Source of the DNA: Lethocerus indicus
Lineage: Eukaryota; Arthropoda; Insecta; Hemiptera; Belostomatidae
Reading direction: 5' to 3'
DNA: 64,000 bases
Assembly: GCA_019843655.1 (NCBI GenBank)
Contig: JACDQD010000104.1
Span: 4,092,001 to 4,156,000, forward strand
A program made the position numbers and the translations under genes. Positions 49,821 to 61,915 of this stretch are shown here, one piece after another. A model generated the notes under the pieces. It searched no databases and was not told where the DNA came from. It saw only the letters and a list, made by a program, of their open reading frames with translations. The stretch's first letter is position 1; each line of letters starts with the position of its first letter.

Positions 49821-49824
<4 letters not shown>

Positions 49825-51072
49825 CATAATACGTATATACACGTTGGGGCTTGGGAGATATAAGGTAATTAGGAGTTTGTATTCATCGGAGGGAACAATA
49901 ATAAGGACATGAGGTAGGTAAGGGAGGAAGAGGAAATGTTCCCATTGTGCCACTTGGGAGGTCTCCCTTCCAGTACACGGACTCCCACCCCCGTCCCGGG
50001 TTTTCGTCTCTGCCACTGTATAAAACAATGTTAATATTCAAACACCGAGGAAGACATTATTTAATCTCGGAAAAATATAACAAACTTAAAAAAATTATAA
50101 ATACTAAAATAAAATAGCCAATCTTAAATATTAATTAGATGTAAGTACACAACAGAAGGCACGCTTTACCGCTAATAATGCAAGGATGGAACGCAGCTTT
50201 AAATTATATAAATATATGTAATATTTTTGCAATACGTCAGTACGCACAGGTGTAACATAATATTTTATAGAAGGCAGTAGACACACGAAGGATCAAAAAT
50301 AATTACTGAAACATTCAAAATTTGCAATCCAATCAGTCATTGTCGGTTGTTTTTGCTAATTAACAACACACCATATGCCAATGCTGTAGCGCACAATTCA
50401 CCCTTCGTCTCTCGAAACGAGTATTCCAGCGTTACAACATCCGCACTATTAGCTCATTATATGAAGTTGAATGAATGAATGAATTTGTTTCCACTGACGT
50501 AACATTCATTAATATTATTTTAGAGAATTTATTAATATTATTTCGCGAAACATACATTTTTCGATGTTTCCATTTATCTATGGAACCCTTTATTTAAGTT
50601 TAATAAAGAGACTGGAAATTCCGGCGCGTAAGTAAATTCATCTCGGACCGGTATTATAAAGTTGTCCAGAAAGTTAGGGCAGGGTCAGGTGGTAGTAGCA
50701 GCAGTGGCCGATATATGAAAGTTCGGCTTAGTCTATTTCATTAACGTCAGTTGCACTTTAATACGGTGACGCTTGATTTTATTATCCGCCCCGGAGTCTG
50801 TCCTTATATTGGATTTGCGCTTCTTCTTCGTCAATGCCGTTTTAAGTTTCGAGACGCCGCACGACAGAATCACTGGGCGAAACTTTATATTTGCGGCCGA
50901 AACTAGCTCGGAAGAATAATGAAGTTGGAAAAGATGCCGGCCAGGAGCGGTCTTTAAAATTATTCTTCGATTGCGCATTTCGTGCCTGTAAAACCTCACA
51001 CTCGACTATTGCCACAGCACGGTTAGTCCAGCTACAATTACTAACGGAATTATACTAACAATGGAGAGAGCG

Positions 51073-51114
51073 AGTATGGGTCTTGTTCGAATCCCATTAG
51101 AAATTCGGTCACAG
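51073..51114. repeat. 42-bp direct repeat, copy 1
   Basis: The sequence agtatgggtcttgttc...cggtcacag is repeated without visible change at 51,806-51,847. It contains GTTCGAATCCC, which matches the B box of tRNA genes. No A box or full tRNA fold was found, so it may be a SINE fragment. Confidence 0.75.
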
Positions 51115-51805
51115 AAACATCGCAAGACTTTCGGGCAAGAGCTGGTTATACAGGAAGATGTAATTTTTTAATTAGAAAATAGCCAAATTATTAATGAAAT
51201 TGATGCTGGGGCCACTAAGGTTTTACTATTATATTAATTGAATTTAACATTGAAATAATTTGGAAATTCTGACGCGGCCAAATGATTATTGAAATGCAGA
51301 TTTTAATATGTGATTCAATGGTCCTAACACCTAGTTCTAAAAAAAAGCTACTACTACTGTGAATCGAAGTACAAAACCGGTAATGGTGCTTTATAATATA
51401 GCTATTAAGTCGGTATATGCCTGTTTTCTCCCGGTAGTACCGGTTGAAATGCATTCTTTGCCCTGGGGAACGCGATGTAGACGCGTCCCTTTCGCAGTAA
51501 ACCTGAATCCGACTTACTTCGTATAGTTGGTTTATGTCAAGTTGACGACGATGGGCTTTTTCAGTCGTGCCCGGCCTAGATCCCCGACATATTAAACTGT
51601 CACTGCTGCAGTCACTGTCATGAGGGTTCCACGTCCGAACACGTATTAAATCCGAGGCCCCCTTTTGCGAAGAAACGACGCGCAGTTTCCATTGCGGACT
51701 TCTTGCCGGCGGCATTAACCCCGTATTTTACGTACAGGCACCGTCGTATTGGCCAGAGGGGTTCCGAACTATTCCGACAAGCCGATGGGATGTGGGTCCC
51801 ATCAA

Positions 51806-51847
51806 AGTATGGGTCTTGTTCGAATCCCATTAGAAATTCGGTCACAG
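51806..51847. repeat. 42-bp direct repeat, copy 2
   Basis: Identical to the copy 733 bp upstream; the flanks differ. Minus-strand open frames between the copies (166 and 75 aa) have no recognisable domain. The pair could be ends of a decayed element or a local duplication. Confidence 0.75.
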
Positions 51848-54800
51848 TAGCTGCCGGGGCGGAGGCGGCGTGAAGGCGTGAAGGCGGATGATGTATTATT
51901 AAAAGTTTTGATTACGACACTGCAGTGTTTCCTTTCCCCGCATTCAGCGGGGAATTCTGATAATCTCAGACCCCTCCTATTCTTACTTCCTGCACTTCTT
52001 TCTTCCTAATCGAATATGTCTCAGATTCCTCGAACCCGGTCATGTGGATAGAATTTAGACTTCATTTGTATTGATCTAATTCTTCACAATTATTTTATTA
52101 ATGATTACGTGTATATATAAATATGAACTATTTACTAGTTTTATTCAAATCTACACAGTGTATTGAATATGAAACATACGTTAAAACACTAAAATGTGGT
52201 TCGATATCCTTAAAAGAAAATCATTATTATTTCTCCATGAATTAACAAATACACTGAAACTTTCCATTCCGGATGCACAATTTGAATTAAATTTTACTAC
52301 TTATTACCTATTTTTATTCTAGGCAGAGAACATTCATTGTTACCTGAATAACGAAATCATTGGCCGATTTCTTTTCCTTTATGATTGACTGAAATACTAA
52401 GGATTCATTTTGTATTTCACCACAGAAATCATATATTAGTGGTCATAATATTCAATTGGCTATTGAAGACATATTTTGGGTTGAAATGAGTATTAGGGCA
52501 ACTGAGGTGTATACATTTTTAAGAATTTGATTTAACTTCTGAATAAAATTGAAAAATATTTGAGTTGTACAAAAAGTGATGGATTTTCCGAGTTATCTGA
52601 TAACAATCAACCCGGGTCCATTATGTATTCTGACGCTGCAGGGGCTGTATACACAGCTTTCAGACCGGTTATCGCGTAGGGGTCAGAAAAAGTGGCCGGG
52701 GTTTCACCGCGGGATAGAAAAAAAAGGCGCCCTCACGCGAGCGATAAATGGAATCCCCCAGTAGCAAGAAACGTTTTCTTACCTGTATAAACCAGTCGCA
52801 TGTGTGTATATAAACCCTCTCCTATATGCGAACTTGGTTTGAGCATGAGCAAACTTTATTTACGATGTGCGACTCCAACATTTTCATTGCAGATATTTAA
52901 ATTCGTTCCCAATTTAATTGATTTATAAAATCAAATCAATCTAATTGAACAATGGTACTCTTAAGAGTACTAAATAATCTATCTACATGAAAACAACCGC
53001 ACATAACCGAACTCCTATAAAACTTAAACAATGTGCCCAGCCGTGTGACTTACTACTGCCTTGGGCTATTTAATCTTTTGCTAGACTGACTTAAGCTTAA
53101 GGCGAGTGGAACAAAAAATAAAACGATCGATTAAATTATAATCTAAAATAGATCGCGGTAAGCCTCTCGCTGTAAAATACTGAACAATTTAGTATCTATT
53201 TTATTAATAATGGTAAATAAAGGTTGCGCTATACATAGCTGACGGTTAAACCTAGCCCCGCACACGAACTAATCGCCGGCCAAAATAAGTACATTTATAA
53301 ATCTATCGATTCCCATGGCGTCCATAATAAAATGGCGTAATTTAGCCTGCTGGATCCCGTGGGGCCCGTATAAGTCATGCCCCAACCCCGCCCGCCCTTC
53401 CACACACACACGTATTCGAAACGTGGGATTTGAATGCTGGTGGTAGCGGGCACCATCTATATTTTAATTTATTTGAGTGCTCCCGCCCCCGCAGGATACT
53501 TATGCAAACACCGACGCTTTGCATATTAATTGGAAGCTGCGGGTGGAGGCTCGGTCACCAGGAACGCCGCCGCCCTACAAACCCTCTCACGTTTCTCACC
53601 AATTTGGATTCATCAATAAGAAATTGTGCACAATCCCCCCTATTCAGCACTTCGTGTTCGATACTTGTCGAACCCCGCCCGCAGCCCGAAACGCCGCCGC
53701 TCGTACTCGGTCCAACGGAGAGACCGAACGGGGTTTGAAACATGCCCGGTTTCTACATCTTACATATATTGCCGATGAAATATGTTTGGTGAAACGCCAA
53801 AGGACCCCTACTCAGGTATAGGTATTCAGGCGATAAGTCGGCGTCAAAGAGGGTATTAACGGGACCCCCGGATATGATATTCTGTCATATAAAAGGTTAA
53901 GAGAATAATCCATTAGACAGACTTCACGTTGATTAGAACATCAACGGTCTTTCTCAAAAGAACATTTCTGCATTAATCAGTCTTTAAACCCTTATTGCCT
54001 TCTCCCTTCTCTTTCTTAACTTATATAACACCTATGGATAGGAAACTGAGAGAAATAGAAGACAATGTTAAAGGAATATATACAAGGTTCCACATATGTT
54101 TCAGGAAATATATTTATGGAAACATAATATTGTATTCTTTGGGCTAACAAAACATCTTACCTTTATTGCTTCTTATACATTTATGTGGGTTTTAGTAGCG
54201 TATGTTTTCATTAGTAAGTTAACGGAATATTCAAGAAAGCCTTGAAAATTCAGCAAAATTATTTCCGAACAAAAAATATTACATTATCGCAGACGCGCAC
54301 ATAATATATTAAAGAAACTAATTAAATGCGTCCATTAGTTGTACAATGTGGGCTTACGAGGATTCGGAATATTGTCTATTTGGATCGACTAGCTGCACTC
54401 CATTAACTACAGGGGGACACTAGAGGTGTACTGATGTATGCGTCCCGCAACCCCACGCATATCCCCACAACTGCACCCTACATACAGAACAATTACACGA
54501 CTGCATATAATATTAAACAACGCCCCTCAAAATTATTAGTAATTTAGTGCCACTCTACTGCCACCAGTACACACTGCAGAGTTACATTGCATACAATTCA
54601 TGAATGTGGATATTTTTAGCTCTCTATATCAATTCGTTTTTTCCGTTTGTGTTTCTAAACTTATTCTCAATTTCCGACATGACTTTGTTAAGTGGAAGTT
54701 ACTTATTATTATTAATTCTTACATAAGTTTCTTAAGTATGTTTCTCATACTTACATCCAATAATGCTTAAACTGTCTTAGCTTTCCTTCGAGTAATTCCA

Positions 54801-55819
54801 TTACATATAATGAATTATCTGATTATTGAAGAAAGCGCAGTTATAAAATCCTATAATAAATCGTAGTATTATTCATATTAACATATTTAGTTCAACTTCA
54901 GTTCATAGTTACCTTCGTGTATTCTGGCATTTGGTCAGCCAGTTGGTTTTCCTCTGTTCGAGATTTATGTTCAACGAACGGAACTTGCTAAACCGACGGC
55001 AGACAATGCGTCCATTAGTACTTGTCAGATTGTCCATAATTCCGTATGCCATATTAATATTGCAGGTCGGCATACCGGTGCGATAGGCCGGTGTTTAAAC
55101 TCGACTTGATCAATGGATGATAAATTCGTTTCATTGTGTGTTGGCTATACTGGCCCGACGTTCATTTCCTAAATATTTGCTGAATACTTCATCTTAAAAC
55201 GCGCATAATATTAGCACTGGGTACAGTGTAAATGTTAAACCAAATTAAAAAAATATATGTATATAAATCATGTATTTGGTATGCTTGTATGCCCAAGCAT
55301 GTATGCTTGGTATGTCATTAGATATATTATTTATTAATAATTAAAAGAAAATTCACTAATTAATCCATTTTAATTATGCTTTTTTTAAGCAACGTTAAAT
55401 TAATATAATCCATTTCTGATTAAATATCGAAAATTATTTTTCAATCTTTAGGATCTCTAAACTGATGTAGGAATCCTATCAAATGTTGAACCGAAAGCAG
55501 GAAACTTTCCAAATCATAAACGATTGAGTGGCCTTATTAAAGTTTTCATTTTTCACGCATTTTTCCATTCATTATAATAGACAATTAGTTTACGCAAACA
55601 AATTTTATATTTTTCATGTTACCAATGTGTTAAAATTAGCCGACTAATATAGGCCATTTTTGTACTTTATATGATATTCGAGTCATTTCCTGATAATAAT
55701 TTAATTTATTTTGATTCCTATCTTTTCTTATAATTATTTTTGATTATTTCATTCAGTACTTGAAGGGAAATATGAAGAGGCGATTTTAATAACAAACACA
55801 AATTTGAAATTATAACGTT

Positions 55820-55825
55820 TTTATT
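55820..55825 (-). terminator. Possible poly(A) signal of the minus-strand dpr gene
   Basis: AATAAA on the minus strand at the edge of the CpG-richer block. It would place the 3' end near 55,805, about 1.6 kb after the stop codon. Confidence 0.35.
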
Positions 55826-57358
55826 TCGATAATATTACAAGGGGGTATAAAGATACCACACGGGGTTCATGCTTTACATATATATGTTTATATATATCTC
55901 TACTGATTGTTACACATGACACATTATGTACATAAGAATACATAACAATTTTCATTGTATATATGAGTCATGTCTAATCTGATTACTAATGAAATAACTA
56001 ATTTATTACATCATTAAAACGGTTTACCTTATTTAAGAAGTTCGTTTTTCCCTTTTCGTAAATAAATGATTTTCATTTCCGATATCTCTTAGAACCAATT
56101 CGTAACACACCCGAGCGACGTACGGTACATACGTTCGGTAAGAAAACAATGTGCACCGTATATTAAATTGTTTTTTACCTATCTAAAAGAGACAGTCATC
56201 CAGTATCGAACGCTTCGTCGCGGTAATATCACACCTGAATTACGTTTGGTTACCTATCGGATATCCGTCTAATACGAAGAACGAACCAAGTGATGTGACG
56301 ATTTGACACTTACACATACATGAACAGTCAATAACAGTGAAACATACGCATTTTCTTATTTCAATATATTTAAATAACAATATAGAACGGAGATATAAAT
56401 TTTACAACGTGAGAACCTAAGAATTTAAAATAAACATCTTAAAAATCGTCAACAAATATATGCGCGGAGTGCCCGCTCCCCCCGACGCCGGTCGAGGGCC
56501 CGGACTTACTCCGGCGCTTATCTGACTCTTTCCAAAATATTTTAAACACTTTTTTTTGTTCATTTTTAATTTCTATACACAACCTTCCGACCCCCGATAA
56601 TACAATGTAAAACGAATTCTATGTACAGTTCGAAGACGACAATTTTTTCGCCCCGTCGGGGAAAATTCTAACCCCCGGTTAAATGTTCGATTGCTCGAAG
56701 AGGATTGTACAATTTTACACTTTATACAAAAACCGGCCGACACCGTCCCAAATTCGACAGTGTTCGGCCCGTTCCCGAGACAAAATTGATCTCGCATATT
56801 TTTTTTTTATTATTTTATTATTTAAACCGGATGAGTAAACGGTGGCTGAAAGAAAATCAAAACGTAAACCGAATACACATACGTAATTCATTTAAAAGTG
56901 AACACGTACAAACTACTCGTCACAACTACGATAAAAATAATTACATTTAAAAATCGTTTATCCGTTAAATTTTTTTTTGTCAATTATTTAAACCCATCGC
57001 GGTTCAAATTTTAACTTCGTTCCGTGCACAGCGTAAAATCTCTAAACGCGTAAAGTGTCCCAAAGTGAAGAAAATTAAAACGTGTACATCGAAATTTGTC
57101 ATTTCATTAAGAGCGTTCGGCTTGTAATTGGGCCGAGCGAAATTTAATCGGTGCCACCGAATTAGTTTTGTCTGACGGCGTGACCAGCTCTGGGCCGGTC
57201 GCAATTTAGTGTCCGTCGAATGATTTTATTTTTGTTTTTATTTTTTTTTTTTTTATAATTTTTATATCTAGGCCGGACCTAGCCGGGCAGGGATAGCACC
57301 CGCGCACTGAACGGAGGTCCGGCGAGTGTTGAGTTGGGAGGAGGCCGGTGAGAGTTAT

Positions 57359-57384
57359 GAGGCGGCGGCGGCGGCGGCGGCGGC
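57359..57384. repeat. (CGG)n trinucleotide repeat
   Basis: About eight GGC units. They read as polyarginine, polyalanine or polyproline depending on frame, and fall just after the predicted dpr stop codon, hence in its 3' UTR. Confidence 0.9.
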
Positions 57385-57428
57385 CGTCAGCGATCAGCTT
57401 GCCGCCCACGCCACCCCCAGCCCCAGCG

Positions 57429-57508
57429 TCACCGCCCACCAGCCGCCCCGCCCACCGCCCCCACACCGCCGTGCTCCCCGTGCTGCATTGCCGCTGGATA
57501 CTCACCCG
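57429..57508 (-). CDS. dpr-family protein, probable C-terminal exon (minus strand)
   Basis: A good acceptor (TTGTTGTCTTGTTGCAG) ends at 57,509. The exon then reads GEYPAAMQHGEHGGVGAVGG and AAGGR to TGA at 57,431-57,429. GEYPAAMQHG is very like the E-H/N-P-A-A-M-Q motif that follows the second Ig domain in Dpr proteins. It lies downstream of and on the same strand as the Ig2 exon at 62 kb. With this acceptor the phase-1 join gives an extra Ala before GEYP, and the frame stays open. The exon is glycine-rich and lacks the usual hydrophobic tail, so an alternative end or a sequencing frameshift is possible. The same bases include a donor-like GTGAGT. Confidence 0.5.
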
Positions 57509-57663
57509 CTGCAACAAGACAACAACACATGAACAACGCTGCGACCACAACTCAAACATCAAACGCCCCACTTAGGTGCAGTTGATATCCTTTTTTTTTG
57601 TTACCTTTTTATTTTGCACAATCAACTTTACAGCTATAAGTACAATTGATATATGTATATTTT

Positions 57664-58144
57664 TCACGTATTTGTCTCGATAAAGAAACCACCCGATGAT
57701 GGCGCTTTATGACACGATTTAACTACTGTTCGAGGTGGGGTAAGAGAGGAATGGGGCTGAACGAGTGGATTAGGATGAGTAGAAAAGCGGGAATGGAACT
57801 TCAGGAACCGGGATTTTGTGACTTCCTCGACTGTCGGTATGTTGAGGTCATTATGGTTATTTAGGTTAGAAACATACCAGGGAGCATTAAGTATGGTGCG
57901 AAGGACTTTTGATTGAAATCTCTGGATGCGAGCGATGTCGGATGTCTCGGTGGAACCCCATAGCTCTATACCGTATGTCCTTGTCGGTTTGATTATTGCT
58001 TTGTATATTGTCAGTTTGTTACTTAAGGTCAATTTCGATGTCCGTTTTAGTAATAGCCTTAAGAGTCCAAATTTTTTGTTTAAGTCGATTCTTTTGAGTC
58101 GGGTATGGAGATAGATGATATCCAGCGTGATGACATTCCCCAGG
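57664..58144 (-). pseudogene. Jockey-type LINE, 3' reverse transcriptase fragment
   Basis: On minus from about 58,144: FLGNVITLDIIYLHTRLKR, LNKKFGLLRLLLKRTSKL, LSNKLTIYKAIIKP, TYGIELWGSTETSDIARIQR, FQSKVLRTILNAPWYVSNLN and HNDLNIPTVEEVTK. This is the standard order of the C-terminal part of Jockey ORF2. The frame is open for about 160 codons and ends near 57,664. Upstream coding is cut at 58,144 by insertion of a hammerhead-bearing repeat. It shares the SKLTLSNKL block with the fragment at 22.5 kb, so the two are one family. It lies in the last intron of the minus-strand dpr gene. Confidence 0.88.
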
Positions 58145-58160
58145 AAACTGGTACAATTAT

Positions 58161-58358
58161 ACCGTAGATTTCGTGTGTTTCTGCCTCCTCTCGCTGGTTT
58201 GATCTTTTCTTTTGCTAGACCGGTTTCGGCTGCTTCAGTAGCGGTGTTAGTCACTTTGGATGTTTTTGGGCACTTGGAACGTGTACTGTACCGGTTTAGC
58301 AAAGACACACGAAATCTACGGTATTCCAACCCCTCGCAGACCGCAAAACAGGTATTCT
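58161..58358 (-). mobile_element. Short hammerhead-bearing PLE derivative, copy 4, inserted in Jockey
   Basis: A 198-bp unit flanked by the perfect 16-bp direct repeat aaactggtacaattat (58,145-58,160 and 58,359-58,374). Its two ends are inverted copies of each other around tagatttcgtgtgt / acacacgaaatcta. In minus orientation it carries acctgttttgcggtctgc, catccaaagtg, a hammerhead remnant and ccagcgagaggagg. It interrupts the Jockey reverse transcriptase, so it moved after that LINE inserted. There is no coding capacity. Confidence 0.85.
58214..58242 (-). ncRNA. Hammerhead remnant lacking helix II
   Basis: Helix I (GCUA/UAGC), the CUGAAG start, GAAA and the ACCGGU palindrome are intact. About 8 bases of helix II are deleted compared with the 63.4-kb copy, so this copy should not cleave. 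Confidence 0.6.
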
Positions 58359-58379
58359 AAACTGGTACAATTATCTTAA

Positions 58380-59003
58380 ATAATTCCTTACCTTCCCTTA
58401 CCCTACCATTCCTTCCTCACGTATTTCAATACCTTAAATAGTAGGTCTGGTTGAGTGAGTGGAGACATGCAAAAAAATAAAACAAGACTGTACTAGGCCT
58501 TAAAAAAATGTTCGTATCGAACTATCGTCAGCCAGATATCCTGATAAATCCAATCAAATATTTAGCAAAATTGAAATAATCCAGGCATTCAATAAACTCA
58601 GAATTTTCTTGCTCGATTTATATTGAAATACTGGATCTCACTCGGAGTAATGATGGAGTAATATCTGAAAGTGTCGGTAAGGCAAAATAAATACTATTTT
58701 CCGGATTTAAATTATAAAAGGTTCGTGTTCATAGTGGCGGTTTGAAAAACGTACGCCACTATTCCATTCGCCCTCGCCACATTTCCTTACTTATTTCCCT
58801 TTCATAATGAAGCAATATAAGTCAGGGCGTATTGTGGGCGGGAGTCGGGCGGTGGCTGAACCGGCAATAAATGTCAGAGGGAATCGCAGGGGGGGGGTGG
58901 CTGTGAAGTTAAATCCGAACTTAAACTTGGCTCTGAGTTATACAGCGCGGACGCGCGTTATTACTCCAACAAAAGTATTAGCCCCGTGCAATATAATGTG
59001 CCA
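58380..59003. other. Intronic sequence, no gene
   Basis: Nothing recognised. It lies in the last intron of the minus-strand dpr gene. Confidence 0.45.
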
Positions 59004-59012
59004 TTAAGTTCG

Positions 59013-59429
59013 GCGGTAACAGAGCCCACTCTCTCCCCACCCCCAAACAAGGTCGATCCGTTAATACTCGGGTTTATTTAATAAGAAGCCGGGAGTTGTG
59101 TTCGCTAATGAAAGTGGCTCTGAGTTGTTGCCGGCCAGAAGGCATCAGTCAACGTCGGTGCTCGAATATTGTAAATGCTTCGCCGGGGGAAGCTTAAAGG
59201 GGCGAATATTGGATTCTCGATTAAGCGAATTTCGGTGATGAGGGGGCGAAATTTGAAGAAATTTTGAGGGCGTTTTTGATCACGTCTATTGAATAACGTA
59301 TACATACCGATTGAATATCGTTATTCTTAAACTTTTGCACTCCGTTGTCCCCTCTCGTGGGACATCGTAATTCCAGCCTATCACTCCGATGTCCCCTCTG
59401 AGGGGACATTAAAATTAATTAGTGATTAC
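59013..59429. repeat. Large inverted duplication, left arm
   Basis: This arm matches 61,500-61,915 in reverse complement almost base for base. Shared segments include caaacaaggtcgatccgt, gaagccgggagttgtgttc, ggccagaaggcatcagtc and tgtcccctctcgtgggac. A few substitutions and a short G-run difference separate the arms. Both the arms and the 2-kb spacer are non-coding. Confidence 0.9.
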
Positions 59430-59915
59430 ATGTGATTTTGGCGACGTGCATGTTTTGCCCGATGTTTTCTCTTGAAATGTGGCGCAAGACATCAAATCAA
59501 AATATAGTAAAATTATAGGAAGATATATAAAAGAGTTGTCAGCGAGTTTTGAGTTTCAAAGCTGAGCTCAGTCCTGTTTGAAGCGTCGAACGGTATAGAT
59601 AGATCTAACGAGTGAGAAAATCCGAACTGATTCTTCTCTCGGTAAATAAGTTCTTTCGGTAAGTATCATTTTGTAACAGATTTAGTAATAACAATTAGAA
59701 ATTTTCAATCCACGGATTTATTCATTTTTTTATTAGAACAATGGCAACACGTTCAAACAGGATTGAGTCTCATGGTACAAGTAGTAGTGAAGATGAGCTC
59801 CACTAAAATGAGAAAGACTAAATCTAGACCAAAACGATAGCAGTGACAGTGACATCGGCCAACCACCAAAGAGTAGCTGGTAGCCAACATCCAGAATGGT
59901 CCGGAGTGCAAAGGG
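59331..59915. mobile_element. TTAA-flanked, piggyBac-like non-autonomous element
   Basis: The left end is TTAA then acttttgcactccg (59,327-59,344). The right end is cggagtgcaaaggg then TTAA (59,902-59,919). The inverted ends agree at 12 of 14 bases, and TTAA flanks both sides, the target of piggyBac-type transposons. Inside, a short frame from ATG at 59,741 reads MATRSNRIESHGTSSSEDEL, acidic and serine-rich like a transposase N-terminus, then stops. It is therefore probably an internally deleted piggyBac derivative. Its left end is part of the duplicated arm. Confidence 0.6.
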
Positions 59916-60993
59916 TTAAATTTTAAACGTTAAATGTTACGGGGTCTTAATTGATTAATTAGTAATTGCATTAAACACTCAAATATTATGTTTATATCTA
60001 TGGGAAATTTGAAGACGGGAAAGTTTTATAAAAAACGAAAACTGTTGCACCCGTCGATCGAACAATGTATTGGACAAGGATGGACGCTATTTCGCGAATA
60101 AATATCCCCTATCGGTAATTAGGAATTGTACATAAATACGGGCGTTTAGGATAATCGAAAACCTGGATTGTACTAAGCTGGCGACCGTGTCGTGTACCGG
60201 CGCTAATTTCCATAAGGCAGTGGGCTTAGCCCCCATTTCATGGTGATGGGTGGGGCTCCCCCCTTCGGCCCCTCCGCGGAGGCGCAACTAGTTACTGTTG
60301 AGCGAGTGACACGACAGGAGTGTACAGAGGCCGGAGACAACAACAGCCGATAGGAACAATTCTATTTAACTTGAAAACACGTTTGGGGGGAGGCCGGAAG
60401 GAGGGTTGAAATAAGTTCCAGCGTTACGCCGATCGGTTTTACAAGTTCATTTTACGCCCTCCCGGAAACCGTTCTCATTCCCGTGTACACCGGGGCGGGC
60501 AAACAAAAAAAAACAACGGAAAATCCGTCGACTAAACGAAGCCGGCATTACTTTCTTTTTCTGCACGCTTCGTACGGTATCGGCAGCAAAAGTTGGTATC
60601 CCGGTTGACAGTTGAACACTCAATTTTAGTAAATTACATTCCCCTGTAATGGATAGTGATACAAAAAAAATTAAATCGGAAGGTTTATTCTCTTTATTTA
60701 TCCCGACATGCAATAATAATGTAATGAAGCCCCGTCGCCCCATTTATGGCACTTTTAGAGGATATCTCGAGGCCGGCAGGATAAGAGAGGAGAGGGATTC
60801 AACGATTGAATTCTCATATCGGGGATTTTAAAACTTCGCCAACTGTTGACAAAGTTGACCGTGGTCTTGGTGGACGTTTCGATTTGAAACATACCAATGG
60901 ACTTTTTCGCGATCATATGAAATCAATTGGAATAGATTTTATGTGTGTGTACTTAGAACAGTATAAAAAAGTAAAATAAGTATTCTTTTAAAC

Positions 60994-61492
60994 TGACACG
61001 AATATGTGACGCCGGGTTATAGATAAAAACTAAACGCTGTAGCCCACGTGTCACATTAAATTAGAAGAAATTGATTATAAGACAAAAAATATAAATACAA
61101 TTTATCGATACGAAATTCATTTTATTTTACGAAAATTCATCATTCTGTTGAGAGATACGTTTCTGTTAAAAAATATTAAATGTAATAATTTTTATAGCTC
61201 ACTTACATAACAATTTAATAATTTTGCTTCGCAAAATCTTTTCCTTTTAAAATTTAACTTATTTCACTAACCCTGCAAAACTACCTGTTCAACTGTTATA
61301 AAGACTCTAAATAATCTAATGCGAGAGCAGACCGAGTACAGTTTTAGAACTTAACAATTTTGTTCAATACTCATCATGATCAAACATGCCTTTGTAAATT
61401 GTACAAAAATATCTGTCACATGTGTGTGACGTTGGGCTGTGGTAAAAAAAAGCCGTGTCACATATATGTGACAGTTGGTAGCGAAGGAGTTA
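60994..61492. mobile_element. Possible second DNA-transposon remnant with GTCACA palindromes
   Basis: Both ends carry palindromic gtcacatatatgtgac-type motifs: ctgacacgaatatgtgac near 60,995 and cccacgtgtcacat near 61,041 at the left, and gtcacatgtgtgtgac near 61,415 and gtcacatatatgtgac near 61,456 at the right. The right end reads ggtagcgaaggag then TTAA, again compatible with a TTAA-targeting element. No coding sequence. The left end is too diverged to set precisely. Confidence 0.4.
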
Positions 61493-61499
61493 ATTTCCC

Positions 61500-61915
61500 G
61501 TAATCACTAATAAATTTTTATGTCCCCTCAGAGGGTACATCGGAGTGATAGGCTGGAATTACGATGTCCCACGAGAGGGGACAACGGAGTGCAAAAGGTT
61601 AAGAATAACGATATTCAATCGGTATGTATACGTTATTCAATAGACGTGTTCAAAAACACCCTTAAAATGTCTTCAAATTTCGCCCCCTCATCACCGAAAT
61701 TCGCTTAATCGAGAATCCAATATTCGCCCCTTTAAGCATCCCCCGGCGAAGCATTTACAATAATCGAGCACCGACGTTGACTGATGCCTTCTGGCCGGCA
61801 ACAACTCAGAGCCACTTTCATTAGCGAACACAACTCCCGGCTTCTTATTAAATAAACCCGAGTATTAACGGATCGACCTTGTTTGAGGGCGGGGGGGGGG
61901 GTGAAATGGGCTCTC
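61500..61915. repeat. Large inverted duplication, right arm
   Basis: Reverse complement of 59,013-59,429. It ends beside cggagtgcaaaggg and TTAA at 61,917-61,934, a piggyBac-like terminus identical in its inner bases to the one at 59,902. A matching TTAA at 59,004-59,007 borders the left arm, but the adjoining left terminus is not preserved. The whole 59.0-61.93-kb block may be one composite element, now ending 34 bp from the dpr Ig2 exon donor. Confidence 0.9.

Larger units (their letters stand above)
48460..55800. other. Intergenic region between dpr genes (part 3), no supported gene
   Basis: No gene supported. It holds an (AT)n microsatellite and a 42-bp direct repeat pair, annotated separately. 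The rest is AT-rich with short unsupported open frames. Confidence 0.4.
55805..57428 (-). other. Probable 3' UTR of the minus-strand dpr gene
   Basis: Between the dpr stop codon and an AATAAA on the minus strand (55,825-55,820), the sequence from about 56,030 is clearly richer in CpG than its surroundings and has no long frame in the sense strand. This fits a long terminal exon, common in neuronal genes. Only composition and position support it. Confidence 0.4.

Noticed and set aside
51083..51100. tRNA gene suggested by GTTCGAATCCC
   Set aside because: No matching A box, acceptor stem or cloverleaf could be drawn around either copy.
51215..51715. 166-aa minus-strand frame
   Set aside because: The apparent start is not ATG, the C-terminal half is AT-driven low-information sequence, and there is no domain.
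57326..57575. Alanine- or arginine-rich plus-strand frames over (CGG)n
   Set aside because: They are products of the trinucleotide repeat in two frames, antisense to the probable dpr terminal exon.
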